A stretch of DNA of 64,000 nt from Micromonospora_G sp040676775 (GTDB lineage Bacteria; Actinomycetota; Actinomycetes; Mycobacteriales; Micromonosporaceae). Positions 51,501-60,300 of this stretch are shown here, piece by piece; position 1 is the stretch's first letter, and every line of letters begins with the position of its first letter. The stretch spans positions 1 to 64,000 of the forward strand of contig NZ_JBFAPP010000017.1 of NCBI RefSeq assembly GCF_040676775.1, given 5' to 3'. The notes beneath the pieces were generated by a model that saw only the letters and a program-made list of their open reading frames with translations, ran no database searches and was not told the origin of the DNA. The translations under genes were made by a program, and so were the position numbers.

Positions 51501-52456
51501 CCGGCCAGCAACTCCTGTCGGAACTGCGTGGACCGACCGGTGCTGAACCTGCTATCGGTCGCCACGAACGCATCGGTGGGGAACCCCGGTCCGAACCAGG
51601 GCGTCGGGTCGCCAGCGAGGACCACCGGGTACGCGGTGGCGGGGTCGTTCAGGAACGTCGCGCTCGGTGTGTAGGTCAGCTCGGTGCCCTGGGAGTTCAC
51701 CCCGACGGTCACCTCGCCGGTACGACCGGCCACCGGTGACCGGTCGGCGGCGGCATCCAGCAGAAGTGGTGGGACCAGGTCCGCCACCTTCACCCCGTCG
51801 TCGGCCACCTCACCCGCCCGGTAGCGCACACCTTTCGCGGCAGCGACCGTTAGTCCGAACGCGACCGATTTCGCGGGCCGGCGGTGCAGGACGATCCGGT
51901 GGCGGATGCCTTCCGGCGTGACCCGCACGACGAGGTCGACGTCCGGTCCGTAGGCGGCGGGATAGGTCGCGGTGTCACCGGACAGCACCGGTTTGGGCAG
52001 CGGCGTCGGCGTCGACAGCTTCGCCTCCCCGGTCCCGGTCTTCACCGACAGCAGCGCGGTGTCGCCGCCGGCAGACAGCCGTACCTCGTCCTTGGCGGAC
52101 TTCGGCCGGATCGAACCGCCGTCGGCGACCAGTGTCAGGTCCGTCGCCCGCCAGCCGCCGTCGCGGGCGAACCGTACGGGGTAGGCGTGCACGGTGGTGG
52201 CGAGCGTCTTGCCGCCGGGGTTGGCGACCGTGGTCGAATTCTCGGTGTGCAGGCTGGGAACCTCGACCGGCTGGCGTCGCCGGTCTGCCTCGGCCAACGC
52301 CAACCGGACCGGATCGGGCGGGCTCGACGTTGCTTCGGTCGGGGTGGCGGGTTCGGTGGTGACGGTCGGCTCGGGTGCGGCGGTAGCGGGCACGGTAACC
52401 ACCAGGGACGCAGCCATACCGACCACGACACTGATCGCGATTTGTCTTCGGTCCAT
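48560..52456 (-). CDS. Large exported multidomain NucA/NucB nuclease (DNRLRE, Ig-like, LamG regions)
   Basis: 1298 residues. Signal peptide (ISVVVGMAASLVVTVPATAA); about 60-280 resembles the N-terminal region of actinobacterial RHS-type surface proteins; DNRLRE-like domain (about 290-485: FQTELLAG-type QFRQELLAGRNNFDG, YRSYLKFNLTG, ITSDW-like VTSDWALN); Big_5-type Ig domain (about 572-678: GDVPLDTPVTATFDEIV); LamG/concanavalin-like domain (about 685-878: VAAYGMDEGSGTTVGD, IDEVRIYNRA); then the NucA/NucB module (SCDEYPFASTHQGGASSG, about 1219). The pre-nuclease region matches the gene at 37296. The architecture recalls polymorphic-toxin style exoproteins, but RHS repeats and an immunity gene are not seen. 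ATG 52456 follows AGAAGG. Confidence 0.82.
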   Translation of the reverse strand: MDRRQIAISVVVGMAASLVVTVPATAAPEPTVTTEPATPTEATSSPPDPVRLALAEADRRRQPVEVPSLHTENSTTVANPGGKTLATTVHAYPVRFARDGGWRATDLTLVADGGSIRPKSAKDEVRLSAGGDTALLSVKTGTGEAKLSTPTPLPKPVLSGDTATYPAAYGPDVDLVVRVTPEGIRHRIVLHRRPAKSVAFGLTVAAAKGVRYRAGEVADDGVKVADLVPPLLLDAAADRSPVAGRTGEVTVGVNSQGTELTYTPSATFLNDPATAYPVVLAGDPTPWFGPGFPTDAFVATDSRFSTGRSTQFRQELLAGRNNFDGAVSTYYVYRSYLKFNLTGAPFFGRPILNADMRPWNYITTACGASAGNIAVRRVTSDWALNASSPVDLRWDNQPAVTTSGQTLLGTGVGRILKRNGSYQNCSQPAQELYYSIESIVQSWADGSPNYGLQVAANNDSSGGSNYREYLSSEWSGVDGRGPVLFVEYEAPEPNKVEPFFIPSRAEDPAPTVADMMAHRIGTDRAPTLPVLSEQEALALRQNAAAAIKQDSAYGLYPPADMSREEWLTDLDLPSGGWEPEPDTSPPVVVSTVPGTGAGDVPLDTPVTATFDEIVTGAALTVTDGAGAAVAGSVAEEGTTVTFTPAQPLTAGTTYSAQVSGAKDVDDNVMAAPHGWSFTTDESTPAPVGLVAAYGMDEGSGTTVGDRSGNANTGTATGLTWRAGKFGRALSFDGADESWVTIPDSPSLRLTDGMTISAWVRPTSVASWRTAVMKDGLYGSAYGLYASNGFTPSTWLLNGEEEEHTIVDGEQPLPVNTWSHLATTYDGSTVRLLVNGAEVASLPRTRDLVVDDGDLHIGGNGIWGEFFQGAIDEVRIYNRAQTVEQVQADMNAPVTPVTPVTRVAPAASAARAQAALADEHPYEHLEHEDCEKKLGGNGTFRYIPSSYSVCYTGKIGEIETNAQDTPTGPKWIAQISVVVHSFVGDLNGTARGLPSATSRQIKIYVRVSKYLPTLWPTSITRPVTFLANNSSSCNSDTPLGIQKSIGQWINAPDQTITLTSPQGTALPDYKAFCGIQPSLFYPESDGDRRHGWLDNTRLDFRCDSSTFYKGYKGGCVVWSVRPTWVLNGNEEKSEQTAEHIWGALYDPQTTTPLAPGKIKRIPGKINLSDLGCASATGCLTRTTSNRKTKGSVSYQNYQRAKKECKPLDKAGYTRPSCDEYPFASTHQGGASSGIHFSAAIVELSDNCSAGGKLNGWYRVNRILESDPFWVDVVKKGAPTPPDVTHSVVTPDDLAECLLV

Positions 52457-52707
52457 CACGGCCTTCTCGCTCGGCTAGTGGGACTCTCCGTCGGTAGTCC
52501 CTGCCGCTCAGGAGGAGGCCTGGTCCATGCAGAACGCTGAATGCCGGCTGAACACGTCACACAGCCCGGCGGGCCTCGTCGGGCACTCCAGGCGCATCGA
52601 ACCCGTCGATCACCGCGCGCCACGACAATACCGCGCTGGTTTGACCGGTCGAAGTTCTGGGAGGATGCCTCGACACATAGACGTCCGACGAACGGGGGGA
52701 TCGGGTC

Positions 52708-53505
52708 GTGGAAGATGGTCGGGCAGAGCAGGGGTTGGACACCTCCGTACCGCACTCGGCACGGTTGTGGAACTACTGGCTCGGTGGCGGGGACAACTTC
52801 GCCTCGGACCGGGCGGCCGGTGACGAGATCGCCAGGCGTCTGCCACAGATCATCGACCTCGCCGTCGAGGACCGTGCCTTCCTGCGCCGGATGGTCGGTC
52901 ACCTCGTCGCCGAACGGGGCATCCGCCAGATCCTGGACATCGGCACCGGCCTACCCACGGCGGACAACACCCACCAGGTAGCACAGTCTATCGCCCCGGA
53001 GTCACGCATCGTCTACGTCGACAACGACCCACTCGTCCTCGTACACGCCCGTGCCCTGCTAACCGGCACCGCCGAAGGCCTCACCGACTACATCGAGGCC
53101 GACCTGCGCGACCCGGACACGATCCTGCGTGCAGCCCGGCGCACCCTCGACTTGGACAAGCCGGTGGCGATCACCCTGCTGGGGATCCTGCACTTCATCC
53201 TCGACGACGATGAGGCACGAGATGTCGTGCGGCGGCTTGTCGACGCGGTGCCGTCGGGCAGCTACCTGGCCATCGCGCACGGCTGTCACGACATCAACCG
53301 GGCCGAAGCCGACGACATCGTCGGGTTCTGGAACGAGCACGGCACGCCGAAGATCGGCTACCGCAGTTCCACCGAGATCGCACGCTTCTTCGACGGCCTC
53401 GAGTTGCTTCCGCCCGGCGTCGTGTCCTGCTCACGATGGCGTCCCGGACCAGACACCCGCGACATCGACGTCAACCAGTATTGCGGTGTGGCCCGCAAGC
53501 CGTAG
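52708..53505 (+). CDS. SAM-dependent methyltransferase, DUF574 family
   Basis: 265 residues. Family signature at the N-terminus (TSVPHSARLWNYWLGGGDNF), SAM-binding motif LDIGTGLPTADNTHQVAQ and YVDNDPLVLVHARALL, and a central VAITLLGILHFILDDDEA. This family is expanded in actinomycetes, where targets are mostly unknown. GTG 52708 is preceded by GGGGGGATCGG. Divergent from the nuclease gene by 250 bp. Confidence 0.9.
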   Translation: MEDGRAEQGLDTSVPHSARLWNYWLGGGDNFASDRAAGDEIARRLPQIIDLAVEDRAFLRRMVGHLVAERGIRQILDIGTGLPTADNTHQVAQSIAPESRIVYVDNDPLVLVHARALLTGTAEGLTDYIEADLRDPDTILRAARRTLDLDKPVAITLLGILHFILDDDEARDVVRRLVDAVPSGSYLAIAHGCHDINRAEADDIVGFWNEHGTPKIGYRSSTEIARFFDGLELLPPGVVSCSRWRPGPDTRDIDVNQYCGVARKP

Positions 53506-53522
53506 GACGGCCGCGCGGTCGG

Positions 53523-55919
53523 TCAACGGCGGAGCGTACGGACCGTCAGCGCCGGGTCGCTGGCGATCTCGGCCGGGGTGAACCGTTCGGTGACCCACCG
53601 CTTCGCGGCGTACCGGCGGGCCTGGTCCGTGCGGTACGGCGAGCCCACGTTGCCGGACTGGCCGTACGTGAGCAGCGTTCGGGTGCGCGGCCCGGCCGCG
53701 GTGAGCTCGACGGCCATGATGAAAGTCGACCCGTGCGCCACGTCCGGCAGCGACTCGCCCGCAGTCGGCTCCCACTCGTCGGTGATGACGTTGAAACACC
53801 CGTCGGCGCAACCGTGGAGCGGCACCCCCGCGTAGTGCTGCTGGCTGCCCATGGCCACGTCGACCGGCACACCGGCCAGACCGAAGAGCCGCACCGTCTC
53901 CGCGAACACGGACCTCACCTCCGGCCGGTCCGCTGCCACGCCCCGGGGCGTACGCGCCGGATCGGCCGGGTCGAACGGCACGGCGTACAGGTCGGCACCC
54001 CGGAACGTGGCGCGCTGGACGAACTTCTGCCAGAGGTACGCTCCCCGGCTGTCGAGGTCACCCCGCCCGTCCCAGGCGGCGAGGGTGGCACACGCTCCGC
54101 GTACGTCGACCGGGTCTCCGTCGGGATCCGGCAGGATCGGGTTGGTCCGGCACATCGCCACGACCGCCGCGCGGCCCTCTTCCGCGACGAGGTTGCGGTT
54201 GCCCAGCATCGTGGCTTGGAGGGAGGCGAGGGTGAAGCCGGGCGGGCCGAGGCCGTCGCTGCCGTCCAGCCGGTCGGCGATCATGTCGAGACCCAACCGG
54301 GTACGCGCGATGCGTTCGGTGCCGACGTCCCCGACGATCGAGGGGTAACCGGTGATCGGCGCTGCCGGGTTGGTCAACCAGGGGCTGTCGTTCATGTTGC
54401 TGACCGTGTCGGTACGGATCAGCGTCGGCAGCCGGCCCGGGCCGAAGAGGCCGGGGGCCAGCGCGTCCGCGTCGCTGCCCCAACCGCAGGAGGAGCGGCT
54501 GCCGTCGAGGACGATTTCGCCGTACTCGGTCCTGCTGCCGCAACGGCCGATCAGCTCGTCGCTGACGTGCGGAACAACCTGCACCCCGCTGAAATACGCG
54601 GCACCGTCGGCGTCGGCGGCGATCGTGTTCGCCCACGGGATGCCGAGGTGCCGGGTCAACGACCGGTGCAACCGTGTCACGTCGCGGGAACGGCCGATGT
54701 CCAACGTCTGGTCGAGGACGCGCAGATTGCCGGCGTTCGCGTCGCGCATCGCGTACGCGTGCTCCTCCGACCAGGGCACCGACCCGCCGGCGACGATCGG
54801 GCCGTCCGGTGTTCGGTAGATCCGGTGGCCGACGTGACCGAGCTGTCCGTCGGCCTGCCGCACGGCGACCCTGACCGTGGTCTGTTCCATCCGACGCGGC
54901 TGGCCGTCCACGAGGTAGCTGGTCGGGTCGCCGGGAACGAGCGTGAGCCGGGCCATCGTCGTGGTCTGCGCGGTCGACGCGGTATGACTCCAGGCCAGCC
55001 GGTCGTTGTGGCCCATGTTCACCACCGGCAGACCGTAGAACCCGGCACCGCTGACGTCGAGCTCGCCGGGAATGGTGAGATGCTGTTGGTACAGGCGCAG
55101 GTCACCGTTCCATGGCAGGTGCGGATTGGCCAGCAGCAGCCCGGTACGGCCGGCCGACGCCGCCCGGCCGACCCCGATGGCGTTGCTGGCCAACCCTGCC
55201 GTGGTGCGGGGCGAAGACGGTGCACCCGCCGCGCTGCGCGGCCAGAGCGACGCACCCGCCGCCGGCCGGACGGCACGGTCGACCGCGGTGCCGGGTGGCG
55301 CGGCGTTCGCGATCGCGTAGCTGGCGGCCTCGCCGCCGTTGAGCTCCGCGATCTGGTACGCCCGACGCCACACGTCCAGATCCGTGATCGGACGTACCCA
55401 CCCCGCCCCACGGCAGGCGGCATCCGGCAACCCCGCCACCGTCCGCTCGGCCAGGTACCGGTTGTAGCCTGCGGCGTACCCCCGGACCAGTTCCCGGGCC
55501 TGCGACGATGGCCCGATCGGCGGTGGGCCGGCCAGTAGCCGCTCCACCGTTCGGGACTGGTTGACCCAGGTGTGGTAGATGTCGCTGGCGAGATTGCCGT
55601 CGTCGGAGCCGAACCAGCGCGACCGCTGACCGGACAGGGTCAGCACGTTGTCGGCGAAGGCACACAGGTTGTCCTCGGCGAATGCGAACCCCGCCCCCAG
55701 TCCGAGTCCGCGGTAGTCGCGGGCGACGATGTGCGGGATACCGTGCTCGGTCCGGCGTACCACCGCCCCGCCCGGCGGGGGATCTCCGCTCTCCCCCGCC
55801 GCCGAAGCACCGGCCGAGGTCTGGCCCACTCCGCCGAGCCCCGCCAGGGCCAGCACCAACGCGACGGTCCGCCATCCGTAGCGGCCGCACCGGGCACGTG
55901 GTTCGACTGTCTCCGTCAT
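53523..55919 (-). CDS. Exported penicillin acylase family (Ntn hydrolase) enzyme
   Basis: 798 residues. Signal sequence (WRTVALVLALAGLGGVGQTSAGASA), alpha-subunit region (TEHGIPHIVARDYRGLGLGAGFAFAED is contiguous), then the autoprocessing site: nucleophile Ser in LASNAIGVG (about residue 245), and the beta subunit with NPHLPW, GELDVSGAGFYGLPVVNMGHN and TASTAQTT. Family members cleave acyl amides, including acyl-homoserine lactones and beta-lactams, after autoproteolysis. ATG 55919 is used; GTG 55934 is an alternative. Probably a quorum-quenching or antibiotic-deacylating enzyme; substrate not readable. Confidence 0.87.
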   Translation of the reverse strand: MTETVEPRARCGRYGWRTVALVLALAGLGGVGQTSAGASAAGESGDPPPGGAVVRRTEHGIPHIVARDYRGLGLGAGFAFAEDNLCAFADNVLTLSGQRSRWFGSDDGNLASDIYHTWVNQSRTVERLLAGPPPIGPSSQARELVRGYAAGYNRYLAERTVAGLPDAACRGAGWVRPITDLDVWRRAYQIAELNGGEAASYAIANAAPPGTAVDRAVRPAAGASLWPRSAAGAPSSPRTTAGLASNAIGVGRAASAGRTGLLLANPHLPWNGDLRLYQQHLTIPGELDVSGAGFYGLPVVNMGHNDRLAWSHTASTAQTTTMARLTLVPGDPTSYLVDGQPRRMEQTTVRVAVRQADGQLGHVGHRIYRTPDGPIVAGGSVPWSEEHAYAMRDANAGNLRVLDQTLDIGRSRDVTRLHRSLTRHLGIPWANTIAADADGAAYFSGVQVVPHVSDELIGRCGSRTEYGEIVLDGSRSSCGWGSDADALAPGLFGPGRLPTLIRTDTVSNMNDSPWLTNPAAPITGYPSIVGDVGTERIARTRLGLDMIADRLDGSDGLGPPGFTLASLQATMLGNRNLVAEEGRAAVVAMCRTNPILPDPDGDPVDVRGACATLAAWDGRGDLDSRGAYLWQKFVQRATFRGADLYAVPFDPADPARTPRGVAADRPEVRSVFAETVRLFGLAGVPVDVAMGSQQHYAGVPLHGCADGCFNVITDEWEPTAGESLPDVAHGSTFIMAVELTAAGPRTRTLLTYGQSGNVGSPYRTDQARRYAAKRWVTERFTPAEIASDPALTVRTLRR

Positions 55920-55934
55920 GGCCAGAACGGTCAC

Positions 55935-56154
55935 ATGGGATCGCGTGGCCGCGCGTCAGTCCGCGGAACCCAACCCAGATCGGCCGGCATACCGTGGACG
56001 TACGCCCACAGGATATGCAGCGAGCTCGATTAGGGGGCGATCGATGCCCAGCAGGCTCGGTTATCGGCTCACGGACGGGTGATCGCTTGCTCGAGCAGGT
56101 CCTGAAGGACTCGCTGCTGTTGGGAGGTGAGCGCACCTGCGCAGAAAACACGTT
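55935..56154. other. Intergenic region upstream of alpha/beta hydrolase leader
   Basis: No clear large gene. It has a 12-codon ORF at 56044-56082 with AGGGGG upstream, and the 10-bp palindrome TGCTCGAGCA (56088-56097), which could be an operator for the hydrolase promoter. Confidence 0.3.
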
Positions 56155-56183
56155 TGGCGGATCACGGCGGCCGCTGCTAGCTT
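56155..56183 (+). promoter_or_regulatory. Promoter of alpha/beta hydrolase transcript
   Basis: TTGGCG (56155-56160) and TAGCTT (56178-56183) with 17-bp spacing; transcription would start near 56190, about 15 bp before the strong RBS of the leader ORF. Confidence 0.45.
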
Positions 56184-56220
56184 TTCGGAGGCCGTGCGAG
56201 AGACCGAGGAGGTGGTACCC

Positions 56221-56271
56221 GTGAACGTTTCGACATGGGTGCTCCCCTCTGGGGTCACGGTCGGACGATAG
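56221..56271 (+). CDS. Putative 16-residue leader peptide upstream of alpha/beta hydrolase
   Basis: Short ORF (MNVSTWVLPSGVTVGR) with the strongest RBS in the area, GAGGAGGT at 56206-56213, 7 bp before GTG 56221. Its stop TAG lies in the loop of a hairpin (56262-56268 with 56273-56279). It ends 45 bp before the hydrolase. Placement suits translational or transcriptional attenuation, as in macrolide-induced leaders; the inducing signal is unknown. Confidence 0.5.
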   Translation: MNVSTWVLPSGVTVGR

Positions 56272-56304
56272 GTCGTCCGGGAGCGCCGTTCACGAGCACT
56301 CCCG
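56262..56304 (+). promoter_or_regulatory. Pair of mutually exclusive hairpins after the leader ORF
   Basis: Hairpin 1: CGGACGA (56262-56268) with TCGTCCG (56273-56279), loop TAGG. Hairpin 2: CGGGAG (56278-56283) with CTCCCG (56299-56304). They overlap at 56278-56279, so only one can form fully, a classic attenuator layout. Hairpin 2 ends 12 bp before the hydrolase ATG, close to its GAAAGG RBS. Confidence 0.5.
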
Positions 56305-56316
56305 AAAGGCACGACC

Positions 56317-57051
56317 ATGCGATTCACAACCGAGCAGCGCCTCGATGACGGCGTCCTCGAACGCGAATTCACCCTCGGCGACATCCCCGGCATCCTGTGG
56401 ACGCCCGGATCCGCGACCGCACCGGTCCCGCTGATCCTGCTCGGCCACCCCCCGCTCGGACTGCGCAAGATGTACCCCCGTCTGGCGGCTCGGGCCCGGC
56501 GCTCCGTAGCGGATGGCTTCGCCGCCGCCACCATCGAGCTCCCCGGCAGCGGTGACCGGCCCCGTTGGGCCGCCATCGAGGAGGCCCGCGCCGACCTGCG
56601 CCGGGCGTTGGAGGCCGGCGAGCCGGTCAGCGCCGAGATCGTCGACGCCCTCGTCCTCCCGCTCGTCGACAGGGCGGTCCCGGAATCGCAGGCCGCCCTG
56701 GATGCCCTATTGTCGCTGCCCGGGATCGGCGGCCCGGTCGGGTACTCGGGGGGAGTGATCTCCGTGGGCATCCGGCTCGCGGTGGTCGAGCCGCGCATCG
56801 TGGCGGCCGGCTTCTTCGCCGGAAGTTTCGTGCCCCGCACCATGTTCGAGGAGGCCCGACAGGTCACCATTCCGCTGCATGTCCTGCTCCAATGGGATGA
56901 CGAAGGCAACGACCGGCAGGCGGCCCTGGACCTGTTCGACGCCTTCGGCTCCAAGGAGAAAACGCTGCACGCCAACATGGGCGGACACACCGGTGTCCCG
57001 CAGTTCGCTGGGGAGGACGCGGCCGGGTTCTTCGCCCGGCATCTGCGCTAG
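56317..57051 (+). CDS. Alpha/beta hydrolase (dienelactone hydrolase-like)
   Basis: 244 residues. Nucleophile elbow GYSGG (Ser about residue 145), acidic residues in WDDEGND and His in GGHTGVP near the end. The N-terminus reads LDDGVLEREFTLGDIPGILWTP and the oxyanion region LLGHPPLG. Cytoplasmic, with no signal. ATG 56317 is preceded by GAAAGG. Its leader/hairpin region implies inducible expression; it could detoxify an antibiotic or ester, but no substrate is certain. Confidence 0.8.
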   Translation: MRFTTEQRLDDGVLEREFTLGDIPGILWTPGSATAPVPLILLGHPPLGLRKMYPRLAARARRSVADGFAAATIELPGSGDRPRWAAIEEARADLRRALEAGEPVSAEIVDALVLPLVDRAVPESQAALDALLSLPGIGGPVGYSGGVISVGIRLAVVEPRIVAAGFFAGSFVPRTMFEEARQVTIPLHVLLQWDDEGNDRQAALDLFDAFGSKEKTLHANMGGHTGVPQFAGEDAAGFFARHLR

Positions 57052-57304
57052 CCGCGGGCCGGGGCCTCGCCGCCAGGACAGCAGCAAGCAATAGGCGGCG
57101 AGGGCCGGCGCCGGCCCTTCCTCGCTGACACCGGCCAGCGAGATCCACAACCGCTGGACTTTTGGTTCCCGCCGGTAGCGGTCGACCGCGGTGATGTCCC
57201 CAGCGCTGCTGCTGACTCGGGTCGAGCCGGGTCGCCAGCGTAAGCGCGTCGTCGAACCGGTCCGCCGCGACGAACGCGGCGACGAGCCGCTCACCGTCGA
57301 CCAT
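57052..57304 (-). pseudogene. Possible frameshifted remnant, minus strand
   Basis: Protein-like sequence appears in two minus-strand frames. From 57304 it reads MVDGERLVAAFVAADRFDDA then LTLATRLDP, losing sense after about 35 codons. A second frame continues with AVDRYRREPKVQRLWISLAG then EEGPAPALAAYCLLLSWRRG. The two together look like a decayed short helical protein broken by a frameshift. No family recognised. Confidence 0.3.
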
Positions 57305-57361
57305 GTTGACGGTCCCTCTATTCGCTGGGCTACGAAGACGCGGAAGCTCCTGCCACCCGAC

Positions 57362-60300
57362 TCACGATTGATCACCGCCGCCCGACACACCGGGTGACAA
57401 GATTGCGGGAGACGGACGGGAGTCCTGCGCGGGGATCAGCGGACCGCGGCCCAGCGCCCGGAGTCCGATCAGGTCGTCTGGCGTGGCGTCGGGACCGTCG
57501 TCGACGAGTTGGGGCAGCCTGGTGCCCAGCGCCGTCACCGCCAGCAGCATGATGGCTATCGCGAGCAGTACGTACAGCAGCGCGATTCCCCGTCCCTGCC
57601 CGGTGCCGATCACCGCGCCGGCGGTCAGGGCGAGCGCGCCGCCCGGGGACAGCAACGGTTCGAGAAGCTTCGACGCGTGGGCCACTAGCAGCCCGAAGCC
57701 GATCGGCAACGCCGACCACGCGATCATCGTGTTGAGTGCGAACACCGGGCCGTGGAACCGCTGCGGAACCTTGACCTCCACGATCGCGGTACGGATCCCG
57801 TCGATCACCGTCAGCATGAATGACATACCGAACACGCCGAGGCCGATCGTCACCAGGTTCGCTTGCAGGCCGGCCACCAGACCGAATGCGGCCAGGCACA
57901 ACGTGTACAGCAGCACGCTTCGCATCCGGCGCCGCGCCGGGCCGCCCCACGCCCTCATGACGAGGCCGCCCAGCACGCCTCCCAGTCCCGCGCCGAGCAG
58001 GATCCAACCGATGTCGGCAAGCCGGCCGATCCCCAGCACCAGCGGTGGGACCAGCAGGAACAGCGGCGACAGGAGGACGTTGAGCAGCCCGAAGAAGATC
58101 AGCATCCGGCGGATCGGGGCGTCGCCCCGGGCGTACCGGAAACCGGTTTTGATCTCGGCCGTCACCAACTCTGCCGGCCCCGCCATCATGGGCGGGAAAC
58201 GGACCAGGAGCGTGACGGTGATCGCGACCGCGTAGCTCAGCACGACGAGGACGAGGATGCTCCTCAAACCCACGACGGCCGTCAGCCCGACGGCCGCGAC
58301 CGGCACGAACAGGCGGCCGGTCGTCGTCGCGACCTGGACGGCACCGGCGGCATGACCGAGGTATCGCTTGGGAACGAGTTGTGGCACCGCGGAGTCGGCG
58401 GCGAGCCGCTGGAAGGTGAGTGCTACCGACAGGAGCGCGAGCAGCGGATAGGTGTGCCAGATCTGCAGGCTTCCGGTCCACGACAGCAGGCCGAGCGTCA
58501 ACTGGACCCCGGCCGCGCAGACGGCTCCGGCGAGCATGACCGTGCGACGATCGCGGCGGTTCACCACCCCGCCGGCCTGCGGCGCGACAAGCAGCCCGGG
58601 CACCAGCCCGGCCACGGCGGACAGGGCGAACTGGCCGGGCGAGCCGGTGGTCAGGAGGATCCAGATCGCGATCGCGAACGCGGCCAGCGCCGAGCCGCTG
58701 ATGGAGACGAGTTGCGCCGCCGCCACCGCGAGAAAACGATGCATCGCCGGCCTGGGCCCGTCGGATGCGTCGGGCGAGTCCGCGCGCGAGACTTCGAGCA
58801 GCCGCCACCCGTCCCCGCTGGCCGGCTCCCCGGTGGAGACGGCCGGATGGGTGGTCGTCACGATCTCGGCGAGTTCGGCCGCGCGGTGCTTCTGGAAGAA
58901 GTGACCCGCCTCGTCGAGCAGCACCACGGCGGTGGTGTCGCTGAGGAAGTGCCACTCGCGGAAGCGCTCCTGGTAGAAGTCGGACGCCGGGTCCTGCTCC
59001 CCCGCCACGCTGATGACCGGCGCCCGCAGCCGCTCCACCGGGCTGTCGAAAAGCCGCGTGAAGTAGTCCTCGGCCGCTTCGGTGTCGCGGCGGGTGTTGT
59101 GGACGATGAGCCGGGCCTGCGCGGCATCGATGTCGCTCATGTCGAGCCCGAGCCCGGTCAGCCCGTCCGCATAGGCGCGGTCGCTGCGCGACGTGTCCGC
59201 ATTGGTGAGCCGGCCCAGCTCGCCGAGCAGGCCCCGGCCCGGCCGGGCGAACGGGAAGATCGCACCGATGTAGACCGCCTCCGGGACGCGGCCGGCCGCC
59301 TCGAGTTTTCTGGCGATCTCGACGATGAGTGCCGAGCCGACACCGCAGTGCCCGTAGAGCGCGATCGGGCCGGCGACCCTCTCCTGGATCTCCTGCACGC
59401 ACCGCGCGGCGACCTCCTCGAGCGGTGCGCGCTGCTCGTCGATTCCCGGGTCGTGGCCGGGGATGGCGACCGACCACAGCGCGTACGTGCCCGGCAGTTC
59501 GTCCGCCAGCGATTTGTACACCATCGCGCTGCCTCCACCGTACGGAACGGCGACGTAGCTGAGCTCGGCCTCGGACGACGGGTCAGGCGTCAGCCGGTGC
59601 AGGAGCCCGCGCTCCGTCGACGTCTTACCGTCGAGCAGGGCGGCGAGCCGCCGGATCGTCGCGTGGGTGAACAGGTCCATCACGGCGATCGAGGTGCCGT
59701 CCGCCGTCGCGCGTCTCAGCCGTTCGACCACCTTGATCGCGAGCAGGGAGTGGCCGCCGACCGTGAAGAAGTTGTCGTCGATCCCGACATCGGCCCCGTC
59801 GAGGACGTCCGCCCACACCGCGTGGATCATCCGCTCCGAGTCGGTGCGCGGCGGCACCCGCCCGGCCTCCCCGCCGACGGGCGCTTCCGGCGCGGGCAAC
59901 CGCCCGCGGTCCACCTTGCCGTTCGCGGTCAGCGGCAGCCGGGGCAACGTGACGAACGAGTTGGGGACCATGTAGGCCGGTAGCGCCGCCGCGAGGTGCG
60001 ACCGCAGCCGCGCGGGGTCGGGAACGGCTCCGGGGTCGAAAACGGCTCCGGGATCGGGAACGGCTCCGGGATCGGGAACGGCTCCGGGGTCGGGAACGAC
60101 GTACGCCACGAGTTGGGCGGCGTTGCCCGTCCCGTACGTGGTCACCACGCACTCGGCGACCTCGGGATGGCGGGTCAGGTGGGCCTCGATCTCACCGAGC
60201 TCGATCCGGTAGCCGCGGATCTTGACCTGGGCGTCGGCCCGGCCGAGGAACTCGATCACGCCGTCGGGCCCGTATTGGCCGAGGTCGCCGGTCCGGTAGA

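Noticed and set aside
60014..60101. CRISPR or minisatellite array
   Set aside because: The 18-bp units are directly adjacent, without spacers, and lie in a coding frame as PDPGAV repeats.
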